A stretch of DNA of 64,000 bases from Rhizobium phaseoli (GCF_010668805.1 NZ_WUFT01000002.1:368673-432672), one strand, 5' to 3'; numbered from the stretch's first letter, positions 15,587 to 25,612 are shown. The notes: generated by a model not told the origin, from the letters alone. A program made the numbers and translations.

Positions 15587-16867
15587 ATGGCCATTTTGCT
15601 CGGATCAATCGCCGACGACTATACGGGCGCGTCCGACCTCGCCAATACGCTGACGAAGAACGGTCTGCGCACGGTGCAGACGGTCGGCATCCCCGATCCG
15701 TCGCTCGCTCTGCCTGACGTGGACGCCGTCGTCGTTTCTCTGAAGATCCGCTCCGTCCCGCCTTCGGACGCCGTGACGGCCGCAACCAGCGCCGATCGAT
15801 GGCTGCGCCAGCGGGGCGCGAGCCACGTTCTCTACAAGATCTGTTCGACCTTCGATTCCACCGATGTCGGCAATATCGGGCCGGTCACCGAGGCATTGAG
15901 CGATGCTGCGGGCGGCGGCATCGTGCTGGTTACACCAGCCTTCCCGGAAACGGGCCGCACCGTCTATCTCGGCCATCTCTTCGTCGGCGGACAGCCGTTG
16001 AACGAAAGCCCGCTCAAGGACCACCCCCTCAACCCGATGCATGACGCCAATCTCGTGCGGGTTCTCACCCGGCAATCGCATGGCGCTGTCGGGCTGATCG
16101 ATCTCACCGCCATCGCCGCCGGACCCGGCACCGTCAAAACGAGGCTCGAGGCCCTCAGCGCAGCCGGCGTCACCGCTGCCGTCGCCGATGCGATTCTCGA
16201 GCGGGATCTTGAAACGCTCGGCGAGATCGCGCTCGAAACGCCGGTGTCCACCGGCGCCTCCGGGCTCGGCCTAGGCCTTGCCCGCGCGCTCGTCCGCTCC
16301 GGTCGGATATCGTCCAGCGGCGCAGCGCCGGCGGATGCCATTCGCCCGGTCGGCGGGCTTTCAGCGATCGTTGCCGGCAGTTGTTCCAAGGCAACGCTGC
16401 GCCAGCTCGACATCGCCGAACGGTCGATGCCCGTCCTGCGGCTCGACCCGGAGCGGCTGCTCGCCGGTCCGGATGAGATCGCCGCGGCGATTTCCTGGGC
16501 CGGAGACCGCATCGCCGCCGGCCCCGTCGTGATCGCCGCAAGCGCTGCACCCGAAACCGTGGCCCGGCTGCAATCCCTTTATGGACGAGAGGCCTCCGGC
16601 CACGCGATCGAGACCGCAACCTCGATCATCGCCGCCGAACTGGTGGCGAGAGGCGTGCGCCGGCTCGTGGTCGCAGGCGGCGAAACGTCGGGCGCAGCGG
16701 TCGACAGGCTCGCCATTCCGGCATTTCTGATCGGACCGGAGATTGCGGCCGGCGTGCCGGTGCTGCGCACGGTCGGCAATGCCCAGGGCGATATGCTTCT
16801 CGCTTTGAAATCAGGCAACTTCGGAGGCGAGGATTTCTTTGCGGCAGCGCTGGCGATGATGCACTGA
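15587..16867 (+). CDS. otnK: 3-oxo-tetronate kinase (four-carbon acid sugar kinase, DUF1537)
   Basis: A 426-residue member of the four-carbon acid-sugar kinase family. The N-terminal domain opens with IADDYTGASDLA, and the C-terminal nucleotide-binding domain has LVVAGGETSGA and the closing GPEIAAGVPVLRT plus LALKSGNFGGEDFF. It phosphorylates 3-oxo-tetronate, providing the substrate of OtnC. It starts four bases after the otnI stop and is the last gene of the plus-strand operon. Confidence 0.92.
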   Translation: MAILLGSIADDYTGASDLANTLTKNGLRTVQTVGIPDPSLALPDVDAVVVSLKIRSVPPSDAVTAATSADRWLRQRGASHVLYKICSTFDSTDVGNIGPVTEALSDAAGGGIVLVTPAFPETGRTVYLGHLFVGGQPLNESPLKDHPLNPMHDANLVRVLTRQSHGAVGLIDLTAIAAGPGTVKTRLEALSAAGVTAAVADAILERDLETLGEIALETPVSTGASGLGLGLARALVRSGRISSSGAAPADAIRPVGGLSAIVAGSCSKATLRQLDIAERSMPVLRLDPERLLAGPDEIAAAISWAGDRIAAGPVVIAASAAPETVARLQSLYGREASGHAIETATSIIAAELVARGVRRLVVAGGETSGAAVDRLAIPAFLIGPEIAAGVPVLRTVGNAQGDMLLALKSGNFGGEDFFAAALAMMH

Positions 16868-17297
16868 CCTGTCGCCAGCTTGACAGAAGTGCCAGCGGAA
16901 ACAGAACCCGCCGGCACCGCCGATCTCCCTACCAGCACGGCGCTTGAACGCGCGGTATTCGACCTCATTATCTACCGCCTTCGGCAATGGCGTCCTTGCC
17001 ATGCGCTGCCGCGCGCCGCTTCCGCCAAGGAACAAACAATGAACAACGCAGACCGGCGCGCGGGCGATGCAAGCCTCAGAATATCGCGAAACGGTCAGAT
17101 TCGGTATTTTGTGCCGCCATACGACGCCTTTCAGGAGAATCCGGCGCGGTGCAGGTGACACACTACGGTCACTGAAGGGCTCGGATCCCGGCAAATGCGA
17201 GGCCTTCCATAGAAGAGCGGGGCAACGATCTCGCCAGCGGGAACAGAATATTCTTCTTCACCGTGCTCCCACTGGAGCCGAACACTGGGGAATTCAC
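16868..17297. other. Intergenic region, no gene supported
   Basis: No convincing gene on either strand. An 8-bp inverted repeat spanning the otnK stop (16849-16856 with 16872-16879) could be a weak hairpin but lacks a T run. The rest presumably carries the promoter of the HAD/ABC transporter operon. Confidence 0.4.
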
Positions 17298-18011
17298 GTG
17301 AGCAAGAGCCTTCCGGAATTCAAATATATGACATTCGATGTCGTCGGTACGCTCATCGACTTCGAGAGCGGCCTCAAGACCTGTTTCGCCGAGATCGCCG
17401 CCGAGGCGGGAACGACCGTCGACGGCGAGCAGGCGCTGAGCCTCTATCGCGCAGCCCGCTACTCCGAGGATGCCGGCCTATTTCCCGACGACCTCGTGCG
17501 CGTTTACCTCGCGATCGCGCCGAAGCTCGGCCTGCCTGTGGATCGAAAATATGGCGAACGGCTACGGGACTCTGTGAAGAGCTGGAAGGGTTTTGCAGAC
17601 AGCGCCGCAGCGCTGACTAAACTTGCGAAGGATTACCGCCTCATTGTGATGACCAATGCCCGCCGCTGGGCATTCGATTTGTTCGAGAAGGAACTCGGCA
17701 ATCCGTTTTATGCTGCCTTCACGGCCGACGATACGGGCACCGAAAAACCCGATCCTACATTCTTCGAGACGGTCTTTGCCTACGTTGCCGCGGAAGGGCA
17801 TTCGAAGGACGACATCCTGCATGTCGCCCAGAGCCAGTACCACGATATCGGGATTTCCCGGGAACTCGGGCTGGCCAATTGCTGGATCGAGCGGCGACAT
17901 GCCCAAAAGGGTTACGGCGGCACGATCGAGCCGGTCGAGTTCACCAAACCCGATTTCCATTTCACGTCCATGGCAGGCCTTTCAGATGCCGTGGCTGCTG
18001 CACGCGCCTGA
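17298..18011 (+). CDS. Haloacid dehalogenase type II-like HAD hydrolase
   Basis: About 237 residues. The HAD nucleophile motif is FDVVGTLIDF, motif II is the Thr in VMTNARRW, and a lysine/acid motif follows in GTEKPDPTFF. The layout is that of type II (S)-2-haloacid dehalogenases and related phosphatases. GTG 17298 is chosen because GGGGA lies about seven bases upstream; frames opening farther upstream lack family sequence. It heads a cluster with a peptide/opine-type ABC importer and an FAD oxidase, and may process the imported compound. Confidence 0.8.
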   Translation: MSKSLPEFKYMTFDVVGTLIDFESGLKTCFAEIAAEAGTTVDGEQALSLYRAARYSEDAGLFPDDLVRVYLAIAPKLGLPVDRKYGERLRDSVKSWKGFADSAAALTKLAKDYRLIVMTNARRWAFDLFEKELGNPFYAAFTADDTGTEKPDPTFFETVFAYVAAEGHSKDDILHVAQSQYHDIGISRELGLANCWIERRHAQKGYGGTIEPVEFTKPDFHFTSMAGLSDAVAAARA

Positions 18012-18073
18012 CTTTAAAACCGGATCGGGCCTGCCCGAAACGGCAGCTCGCCACAGAAGAAAAGGGGAATGAG

Positions 18074-19684
18074 ATGAACAACAAAATTACCAATTGGACC
18101 AGCTCTGACGACGCCATGGTCGAAACCGCCATCCGTCGTGGCGCGACCCGTCGCGAGCTGCTGCATATGATGCTCGCGGGCGGCGTAGCCATGTCCGCCG
18201 GCGGGCTGGTGCTTGGCCGCGCCGGCAAGGCGCTTGCGGCGACGCCCGTTTCAGGCGGCGCGCTCAAGGCGGCTGGCTGGTCGTCCTCCACCGCCGATAC
18301 GCTCGATCCCGCCAAGGCGTCGCTCTCCACCGATTATGTCCGGTGCTGCTCCTTCTATAACCGCCTTACCATCCTCGACAAAAGCGGCAAGCCGCAGATG
18401 GAGCTTGCCGAGGCGATCGATTCCAAGGATGCGAAGACCTGGACGGTGAAGCTGAAGAGCGGCGTCACATTTCACGACGGCAAGCCGCTGACCGCCGACG
18501 ATGTGGTCTTCTCTCTGAAGCGCCATCTCGACCCCTCCGTCGGTTCGAAGGTCGCCAAGATCGCCGCCCAAATGACGGGCTTCAAGGCAGTCGACAAACA
18601 GACCGTCGAGATCACGCTCGCCAGCGCAAATGCGGACTTGCCGACCATCCTGTCGATCCATCACTTCATGATCGTTGCCGATGGGACGACCGACTTTTCG
18701 AAGGCGAATGGCACCGGCGCTTTCGTCAAGGAGGTCTTCGAACCCGGCGTGCGCTCGGTCGGGATCAAGAACAAGAACTACTGGAAATCGGGCCCGAACG
18801 TCGATTCCTTCGAATATTTCGCGATCAGCGACGACAATGCCCGCGTCAACGCCCTGCTTGCAGGCGATATCCACCTCGCAGCCACGATCAATCCGCGCTC
18901 CATGCGCCTCATCGAGGCTCAGGGCGACGGGTTCACATTGTCGAAGACGACCTCCGGCAACTATACCAACCTCAATATGCGGCTGGATATGGAGCCCGGC
19001 AACAAGCGGGACTTCATCGAAGGCATGAAGTCTCTCGTCAACCGCGAACAGATCGTCAAGTCGGCGTTGCGCGGTCTCGGCGAGGTTGGCAACGACCAAC
19101 CCATTTCACCGGCGAACTTCTATCACAATGCCGACCTGAAAGCTCGGGACTTCGATCCCGAGAAGGCGAAGTTTCACTTCGAAAAGGCAGGCGTCCTCGG
19201 CCAATCCATTCCGATCATTGCTTCCGATGCAGCGAGCTCGTCGATCGACATGGCCATGATCATCCAGGCCGCCGGCGCTGAAATCGGCATGAAGCTCGAT
19301 GTCCAGCGCGTGCCGTCCGACGGTTACTGGGACAATTACTGGCTCAAGGCGCCGATCCACTTCGGCAATATCAACCCACGGCCGACCCCTGATATCCTAT
19401 TCTCGCTGCTCTACACCTCGGACGCTCCATGGAACGAAAGCCAATACAAGTCGGAGAAATTCGACAAGATGCTGATCGAGGCCCGCGGTACGCTCGACCA
19501 GGAGAAGCGCAAGGCGATCTACAATGAGATGCAGGTCATGGTCGCCCAGGAAGCTGGCACCATCATTCCAGCCTACATATCAAATGTCGATGCCACCACC
19601 GCCAAGCTCAAGGGTTTGGAACCCAGCCCGTTCGGCGGCCAGATGGGATACGCATTTGCCGAATATGTCTGGCTCGAAGCCTGA
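18074..19684 (+). CDS. Peptide/opine-type ABC transporter substrate-binding protein
   Basis: A 536-residue family 5 (DppA/OppA-like) solute-binding protein. A twin-arginine-type leader (ATRRELLHMMLAGGVAMSAGG) ends near ALAATP, predicting Tat export to the periplasm. The mature part has DTLDPAKASLSTDY, FHDGKPLTADDVVFSLKRH and ANADLPT typical of this family. GGGGAATGAG precedes ATG 18074. It is followed by a GC-rich hairpin and then two permeases and an ATPase. The ligand is unknown; the linked FAD oxidase suggests an amino acid, N-substituted amine or opine. Confidence 0.9.
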   Translation: MNNKITNWTSSDDAMVETAIRRGATRRELLHMMLAGGVAMSAGGLVLGRAGKALAATPVSGGALKAAGWSSSTADTLDPAKASLSTDYVRCCSFYNRLTILDKSGKPQMELAEAIDSKDAKTWTVKLKSGVTFHDGKPLTADDVVFSLKRHLDPSVGSKVAKIAAQMTGFKAVDKQTVEITLASANADLPTILSIHHFMIVADGTTDFSKANGTGAFVKEVFEPGVRSVGIKNKNYWKSGPNVDSFEYFAISDDNARVNALLAGDIHLAATINPRSMRLIEAQGDGFTLSKTTSGNYTNLNMRLDMEPGNKRDFIEGMKSLVNREQIVKSALRGLGEVGNDQPISPANFYHNADLKARDFDPEKAKFHFEKAGVLGQSIPIIASDAASSSIDMAMIIQAAGAEIGMKLDVQRVPSDGYWDNYWLKAPIHFGNINPRPTPDILFSLLYTSDAPWNESQYKSEKFDKMLIEARGTLDQEKRKAIYNEMQVMVAQEAGTIIPAYISNVDATTAKLKGLEPSPFGGQMGYAFAEYVWLEA

Positions 19685-19700
19685 CAAAGTACCCGGGGGG

Positions 19701-19726
19701 GCCGGGGCTGCAATCGCGCCCCCGGC
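19701..19726 (+). terminator. Intra-operon GC-rich hairpin
   Basis: GCCGGGG (19701-19707) pairs with CCCCGGC (19720-19726) across a 12-base loop, 17 bases after the binding-protein stop and before the first permease. Such hairpins commonly stabilise or attenuate mRNA so the binding protein is made in excess. Confidence 0.6.
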
Positions 19727-19775
19727 TTCCATTTTCATTGATTAAACTCAACTCGAACGCCAAAGGGAGCCGCGC

Positions 19776-20726
19776 GTGAACAACCAGGTCTTATCCCTTG
19801 TGCTGAGCAGATTGCTCATCGCCCTGATCACCCTGGTGATCGTCTCCTTCGCCGTGTTCTTCGCGACAACGCTCTTGCCGGGAGACACGGCGACGATCCT
19901 GCTCGGTCAGGCGGCCACGCCGGAAGCCGTCGCAGGTCTTCGCACGGCCATGCATCTCGACGAGCCGGCGCTCTTTCGTTTCCTGCGCTGGTCCGTCGGG
20001 CTGTTGCAGGGCGACCTTGGCACGTCCTATGCCAACCAAATGCCGATCGCCGACCTCATTGCCGGCCGCTTCGTCAACACGCTGAAACTCGCCGGCGTTA
20101 CCGCGCTTTTCTCCGTGCCGATTGCGTTGACGCTCGGGATCACCGCGGCGATGCTGCGCGGCACGGTTTACGACCGGATCGTCACCGTAATCACCATCGG
20201 CGTCATCTCCGTGCCGGAGTTCATGGTCGCGACCTCCGCCGCGCTGATCTTCGCCGTCTATCTGAAATGGCTGCCGGCGCTGTCATTCGCCAATGAAATT
20301 CACAGCCTGGCCGACATGTTGCGGGTCTATGCCATGCCGGTGATCACCCTCACCTTCGTCGTCTCGGCGCAGATGATCCGCATGACGCGCGCGGCTGTTA
20401 TCGAGACCCTCAACACACCCTATGTCGAGATGGCGTTGCTCAAGGGGGCCTCCCGGCCGCGCATCGTTTTTCGCCATGCACTGCCCAATGCGCTGGGTCC
20501 GATCGTCAATGCCGTTGCACTTTCACTGTCCTATCTGCTCGGAGGCGTCATCATCGTCGAGACCATTTTCAATTATCCCGGTATCGCCAAGCTGATGCTG
20601 GACGCGGTAGCCACCCGCGACCTGCCGCTGATCCAGAGCTGCGCGATGATCTTCTGCCTGGGCTATCTGCTGCTGATCACCATCGCCGATATCATCGCCA
20701 TCCTTTCCAATCCGAGGCTCCGATGA
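19776..20726 (+). CDS. ABC transporter permease, DppB-like
   Basis: A 316-residue inner-membrane permease with six membrane segments, the first at about 12-32. The family signature LLPGDTATILLG follows it, and the coupling motif lies near EMALLKGASRPRIVFRHALPN. CAAAGGGAG precedes the GTG/ATG start region. It overlaps the next permease by ATGA, which predicts translational coupling and a heterodimeric channel. Confidence 0.92.
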   Translation: MNNQVLSLVLSRLLIALITLVIVSFAVFFATTLLPGDTATILLGQAATPEAVAGLRTAMHLDEPALFRFLRWSVGLLQGDLGTSYANQMPIADLIAGRFVNTLKLAGVTALFSVPIALTLGITAAMLRGTVYDRIVTVITIGVISVPEFMVATSAALIFAVYLKWLPALSFANEIHSLADMLRVYAMPVITLTFVVSAQMIRMTRAAVIETLNTPYVEMALLKGASRPRIVFRHALPNALGPIVNAVALSLSYLLGGVIIVETIFNYPGIAKLMLDAVATRDLPLIQSCAMIFCLGYLLLITIADIIAILSNPRLR

Positions 20727-21589
20727 CCATGACCAGTTCCGAAACCACGTCCGGCCGGCTGTCCGGAACCCGGTTTGGCTACCGCTTCAATATCGTCGGA
20801 GCGATCGGCCTTGCTGTCATCCTCTCCTGGGCGCTCATCGCGATCTTCGCGCCGTTGATCATCCCCTACCCCGTCGGCGAGATTATCGATCTCGACTATT
20901 TCGGCCCGATGAGCCGGGAACTCTGGCTCGGCTCCGACTATCTCGGCCGCGACATGCTCTCGCGGATACTCATGGGCGCGCGCTACACGGTCGGCATCTC
21001 GCTGGCGGCGGTAACGATCGCCTGCTTCAGCGGCGTCGTGCTCGGCATGATCGCGGCGGTTGCCGGCGGCTGGCTGGACACGATCCTCAGTCGCCTCCTC
21101 GACGCCCTCAATTCCATCCCGAGCAAGCTGTTCGGCCTAGTCGTCGTCGCGGCCGTCGGCTCCTCGGTGCCGGTTCTGGTCATGACGCTATCGGTGATCT
21201 ACATCCCCGGCGCCTATCGCTTCGCCCGGGCGCTCGCCGTCAACATCAACGCGATGGATTTTATTACGGTTGCGCGCATCCGTGGAGAAAGCACCCTCTA
21301 TCTCATTCGTTCCGAAATCCTGCCCAACATCGTCGGACCAGTGCTTGCCGATCTCGGTATCCGCTTTGTGTTCATCGTTCTGCTGCTTTCCGGGCTTTCC
21401 TTCCTCGGCCTCGGCGTCCAGCCGCCCTATGCCGACTGGGGTGCGCTCGTGCGCGAGAACATCGGCGGCCTGCCGTTCGGTGCGCCGGCGGTGATGTTTC
21501 CCTCACTTGCCATCGCCAGCCTGACGATCAGCGTCAACTTGCTGATAGACAACCTGCCGCATAAAATTCGCGACCGGAGCGTGTCATGA
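20723..21589 (+). CDS. ABC transporter permease, DppC-like
   Basis: A 288-residue permease with N-terminal helix (about 28-50), WLGSDYLGRDMLSRILMGARYT typical of DppC proteins, and a coupling loop at VARIRGESTLYLIRSEILPN. It overlaps the preceding permease and the following ATPase gene by four bases each. Confidence 0.92.
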   Translation: MTMTSSETTSGRLSGTRFGYRFNIVGAIGLAVILSWALIAIFAPLIIPYPVGEIIDLDYFGPMSRELWLGSDYLGRDMLSRILMGARYTVGISLAAVTIACFSGVVLGMIAAVAGGWLDTILSRLLDALNSIPSKLFGLVVVAAVGSSVPVLVMTLSVIYIPGAYRFARALAVNINAMDFITVARIRGESTLYLIRSEILPNIVGPVLADLGIRFVFIVLLLSGLSFLGLGVQPPYADWGALVRENIGGLPFGAPAVMFPSLAIASLTISVNLLIDNLPHKIRDRSVS

Positions 21590-23241
21590 GCAATTTCATT
21601 GAAATCCGTGACCTGAAGATCGAGGCCACCACCGATTCCGGCCGACGCGTCGAGATCATCAAGGGTGTCAGCCTCGACGTTGCTAAGGGCGAGATCGTTG
21701 CGCTGATCGGCGAGAGCGGCTCGGGCAAAACAACCATCGCCCTGACCCTGATGGGCCATACCCGTGCGGGCTGTCGCATCAGCGGCGGCAGTGTTTCGGT
21801 CGGCGGCAAGGACATGGTTACGCTCAGCGAGAAGGAGCGCGCCAAGGTGCGCGGCACCGAAGTCGCCTATGTCCCGCAATCGGCCGCCGCCGCCTTCAAC
21901 CCGGCCATATCGATCATGGACCAGGTGATCGAAGTCACGCGCATTCATCAGTTGATGTCGCCGGACGAGGCGCGTGTCCGCGCGGTCGAGCTCTTTCGGG
22001 CGCTGTCGCTTCCCGAACCTGAGACGATCGGCAGCCGTTATCCGCACCAGGTTTCCGGCGGCCAGCTGCAGCGTCTGGCGGCGGCCATGGCGCTGATCGG
22101 CGACCCGAGCCTGGTCATCTTCGATGAGCCGACGACGGCGCTCGACGTGACGACCCAGATCGAAGTGCTGCGCGCTTTCAAGTCGGTGATGAAAAAGGGC
22201 GCCATATCAGGCGTCTACGTCTCGCACGACCTTGCCGTGGTCGCGCAGATCGCCGATCGCATCGTCGTGTTGAAAGGCGGAGAGACCCAGGAAACCGGCA
22301 CCACCAAGGAAATCCTCAACAATGCGAAGCATCCCTATACCAGAGAGCTGCTCGCAGCCTTCGAGCCGAAATCGCGCGGCGTAGCAGGTGCTATGGGGAG
22401 CGCGGCAGCACCGCTTTTGAAGATCGACGATCTCGTTGCGGGCTATGGACAGCGCCAGGCCGACGGCCTGCCCCTCGTTCGCGCGGTCGAGCACGTCAGC
22501 CTGAAAGTTGAAAAAGGGCGCAATCTCGGCATCATCGGAGAATCCGGTTGCGGCAAGTCAACGCTCGCCCGCACTATCGCCGGCATCCTGCCGGCCGCAG
22601 TCGGCAAGATTGTCTTCGACGGAACGGAACTGCGCCGCAGCGCTCGCGAGCGCTCGCGCGACCAATTGCGCGAGATGCAGATCGTTTTCCAATATGCGGA
22701 TACCGCTCTCAACCCGGCAAAATCGGTTGAGGACATCCTCGCCAGACCCCTGGTTTTTTACCACCGCATGGATCGGCAGGCCCGAAACATCAGGATCGAT
22801 CAACTGCTCGACATGGTTCGCCTGCCCCGCAACCTGCGCCATCGCCGGCCGGGAGAACTCTCGGGCGGGCAGAAGCAGCGCGTCAACTTCGCCCGGGCGC
22901 TCGCCGCCGATCCGAAGCTGATCCTCTGCGACGAGATTACCTCCGCGCTCGACACGGTGGTTGCCGCCGCGGTCATCGACCTGCTCAAGGAATTGCAGCG
23001 CGAACTCGGCCTCTCCTACATCTTCATCAGCCATGATCTCTCGGTCGTGGAGGCGATCTGCGACGAGATCGTGGTGATGTATGGGGGCCGGAAGGTCGAG
23101 GAAATCACCCATTCGACGGTGAAGGCGCCGACGCACCCCTATTCGCAACTGCTGTTCTCATCTGTGCCGACGCTCGATCCGGCCTGGCTCGATGGGCTCC
23201 AGCAGGATCCCGAACTGGTGCGGGCCTATTGTCGGCAATGA
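21586..23241 (+). CDS. Fused dual-ATPase ABC transporter subunit (DppD-DppF type)
   Basis: A 551-residue protein carrying two complete nucleotide-binding domains. The first has Walker A GESGSGKTT, signature VSGGQLQRLA and Walker B VIFDEPTT; the second (from about residue 275) has GESGCGKST, LSGGQKQRVN and LILCDEITSA. It energises import through the two upstream permeases. Fused ATPases of this kind are common for peptide and opine importers in rhizobia. Confidence 0.92.
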   Translation: MSNFIEIRDLKIEATTDSGRRVEIIKGVSLDVAKGEIVALIGESGSGKTTIALTLMGHTRAGCRISGGSVSVGGKDMVTLSEKERAKVRGTEVAYVPQSAAAAFNPAISIMDQVIEVTRIHQLMSPDEARVRAVELFRALSLPEPETIGSRYPHQVSGGQLQRLAAAMALIGDPSLVIFDEPTTALDVTTQIEVLRAFKSVMKKGAISGVYVSHDLAVVAQIADRIVVLKGGETQETGTTKEILNNAKHPYTRELLAAFEPKSRGVAGAMGSAAAPLLKIDDLVAGYGQRQADGLPLVRAVEHVSLKVEKGRNLGIIGESGCGKSTLARTIAGILPAAVGKIVFDGTELRRSARERSRDQLREMQIVFQYADTALNPAKSVEDILARPLVFYHRMDRQARNIRIDQLLDMVRLPRNLRHRRPGELSGGQKQRVNFARALAADPKLILCDEITSALDTVVAAAVIDLLKELQRELGLSYIFISHDLSVVEAICDEIVVMYGGRKVEEITHSTVKAPTHPYSQLLFSSVPTLDPAWLDGLQQDPELVRAYCRQ

Positions 23242-23305
23242 GGGTCGGCGTAGCGATCCGCCTTCGTGACCCGGCCCACCTAAAGTATAAAATGGAGACC
23301 CTGCC

Positions 23306-24631
23306 ATGCCTGCACCGCTCGATCGCGTGGACACCACGCCGGAGCTGCCTGCTGCCGCCGATGCGGTGGTGATCGGCGGCGGCATCGTCGGTGTTTTCGC
23401 GGCCTATTATCTGGCCCGGCGCGGATTGAAAGTCGCCCTCGTCGAGAAGGGCCTGATCGGTGCCGAACAATCGAGCCGCAATTGGGGCTGGTGCCGGCAG
23501 CAGAACCGGGACACCCGTGAACTGCCGATGTCGACAAAGAGCCTCGATCTGTGGGAGCGCTTTGCCGCCGAGACCGGGGAGGACACCGGCTTTCGCCGCT
23601 GCGGCCTCTTCTATCTCAGCAATAGCGACGAGGAACTGGCCGGCTGGGCACGTTGGCGCGATTTCGCCCGTTCGGTCGGGGTCACGACGCATATGCTGAG
23701 CGGCGCAGAAGCGACCGAACGCGGGCGCACCACCGGCACCTCGTGGAAAGGCGGGGTGTTTTCGCCGACCGACGGCACCGCCGATCCGGCCCGTGCCGCG
23801 CCGGCCGTCGCGCGGACGATCCTGAAGCTCGGCGGCACGGTGCATCAGTCCTGTGCGGCCCGCGGCATTGCCGTCGAAGGCGGCAGGCTCTCCGGCGTCG
23901 TCACCGAGCATGGGACCATCCGGACAAAAATCGCGATTCTGGCCGGCGGCGCCTGGGCCTCCTCCTTCTGCCGCCAGATGGGTATTCGATTTCCGCAGGC
24001 ATCGATCCGTTCGTCGATCCTTTCCGTTTCACCAGGCGCGAGCGGCCTGCCGGATGCGCTGCACACATCTGCGGTTTCCGTCACGCGTCGCAGCGATGGC
24101 GGCTACACGCTGGCGATCAGCGGCCGCGGCCGCGTCGATCCCACCGCGCAGCAGTTCCGCTTCGCGCCGCAATTTCTGCCGATGTTTGCCCGGCGCTGGC
24201 GCAGTCTCGCACCCGGCGGCTTGGAGGGGTTTCGCTCCGGTCACGAGTCTCTGGCACGCTGGCGGCTCGACAGGCCGACGCCGATGGAGCGCATGCGCAT
24301 CCTCGACCCTGCGGTCAATCAGGCCACCATTGCGCTTACGCATTCGCGGGCACTCGCGCTTTTGCCCGCCTTGAAGAAAACGAGCATCAGCGCGGCCTGG
24401 GCGGGTTATATCGACAGCACGCCAGACGGCGTGCCGGGGATCGGCGAGATCGCCACGCTTCCGGGTTTCATCATCGCTGCGGGCTTCAGCGGCCACGGCT
24501 TCGGCATCGGGCCGGGTGCCGGTCATCTGATTGCCGATATCGTCACGGGCGACGAGCCGATCGTCGATCCCCGGCCCTATCATCCCGCCCGTTTCGGAAC
24601 GTCGGCCTGGGGCAAAGTGGCGGATTTCTAA
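23306..24631 (+). CDS. FAD-dependent amino-acid/amine oxidase (DAO family)
   Basis: A 441-residue flavoprotein. The dinucleotide-binding fold is at ADAVVIGGGIVGVFAAYYLARRG (about 18-40) and the C-terminal FAD loop is IIAAGFSGHGFGIGPGAG. SSRNWGWCRQQNRD near residue 55 is typical of oxidases in opine and amine clusters. It probably oxidises the C-N bond of the imported substrate. It starts 64 bases after the ATPase gene and is likely the final gene of the operon. Confidence 0.85.
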   Translation: MPAPLDRVDTTPELPAAADAVVIGGGIVGVFAAYYLARRGLKVALVEKGLIGAEQSSRNWGWCRQQNRDTRELPMSTKSLDLWERFAAETGEDTGFRRCGLFYLSNSDEELAGWARWRDFARSVGVTTHMLSGAEATERGRTTGTSWKGGVFSPTDGTADPARAAPAVARTILKLGGTVHQSCAARGIAVEGGRLSGVVTEHGTIRTKIAILAGGAWASSFCRQMGIRFPQASIRSSILSVSPGASGLPDALHTSAVSVTRRSDGGYTLAISGRGRVDPTAQQFRFAPQFLPMFARRWRSLAPGGLEGFRSGHESLARWRLDRPTPMERMRILDPAVNQATIALTHSRALALLPALKKTSISAAWAGYIDSTPDGVPGIGEIATLPGFIIAAGFSGHGFGIGPGAGHLIADIVTGDEPIVDPRPYHPARFGTSAWGKVADF

Positions 24632-24761
24632 ACGCGGCTCGCAAGAGAACTTCATGGAAACGCCGACAAATTCCGTACCGGCGATAACGCGCTTGCCGCT
24701 TTAGTGCGGGATGATTTTTGGTGGGATCGCAATTAGGATTCCCTTTTTGGCACAAATCAGA

Positions 24762-25365
24762 TTCATGCTTCTGGCCAGTAAGGAGGCCGGGCTGGATTGA
24801 TCTGGATTTGGGGATTTCCCCGCAACCGGGCCTCTGCCGTCGCTGGCTCACGGTCGGGCAGCAGACGGATCGGTCGCCGATGCTCCAGGTCACACACGAT
24901 TGTGCCATAGCGATGATTGCGGCGCCGGGCCTAGTCGTCGATGCCAATCACCGAGGGCGTGATCGACGGGGCAATCCCTGCCTGCGGATGACGCGGAGCA
25001 AGGTGTCGTTGCTGACGGGAGGCATGAGTCGCTATGCAAAACGCGCCGCCCGGCGTCCTCCAAGCGCGAGGCCAGATGATGGACGAGATGCTTGATACGC
25101 CCGGTTTCTGGGTAGGGAGGTAGCACATCTCCAAACCGCTCAGCGAATATCTGCCTGCCGCAGAGCACCGCGTCACAGGTGAACTTCCCGTGCGCACGAG
25201 AAGCCTGAGCGCCTTCCCGAAAAGGGGAAGTCCGCAATCTGGCGGAAATAGCGGCTTCGAACCGTTCGCGACATTCGTCCGCACGTGGCCGGCTCGGGAA
25301 AGCAAGATGCAGGCCCCATCGTCAATGTGGGTGATGCGTTCGGCGATGAAACCAGCCGGCACCAA
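24762..25365 (-). pseudogene. ISL3-family transposase remnant
   Basis: Fragments of an ISL3-type transposase N-terminal half are readable in order on the minus strand but in shifting frames. VPAGFIAERITHIDDGACI comes first, then FTCDAVLCGRQIFAERFGD and HLVHHLASRLEDAGRR in another frame, then PSVIGIDD, a TAG in place of the usual tryptophan codon at 24931-24933, and RRRNHRYGTIVCDLEHRRPI to NPQIQI. Frameshifts, a nonsense codon and loss of the C-terminal catalytic half show it is dead. It marks the left edge of an island-like block. The rest of 24632-25612 shows no gene. Confidence 0.75.
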
Positions 25366-25612
25366 TCAGAGGGGCGACACGTGGTGCATCAGGCTGATTC
25401 CTTTGTGGAACCAGCAAGCAGCACCGTTACAACTGCGTCAAAAAACTAACTAAGAGCCAATTTTGGACGTCGATTGATACTGTTTACCGTGATCGAGCAC
25501 CCTGAAGCCAATACTCTCCAAGCGAGACAAGCAATAGTTTTTTTTATTGTTGACACGCGTATAGGATGAATGCAAATTCTCCTTCGGTCTGCGCGATAGA
25601 GGGGTAGTTATC

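Noticed and set aside
16849..16879. 8-bp inverted repeat at the otnK stop as a terminator
   Set aside because: Loop is 15 bases and contains the stop region, with no T run; too weak to list.
24718..25095. Plus-strand frame of 125 codons between the FAD oxidase and the lipoprotein
   Set aside because: The same DNA reads on the minus strand as pieces of an ISL3 transposase, which explains it better.
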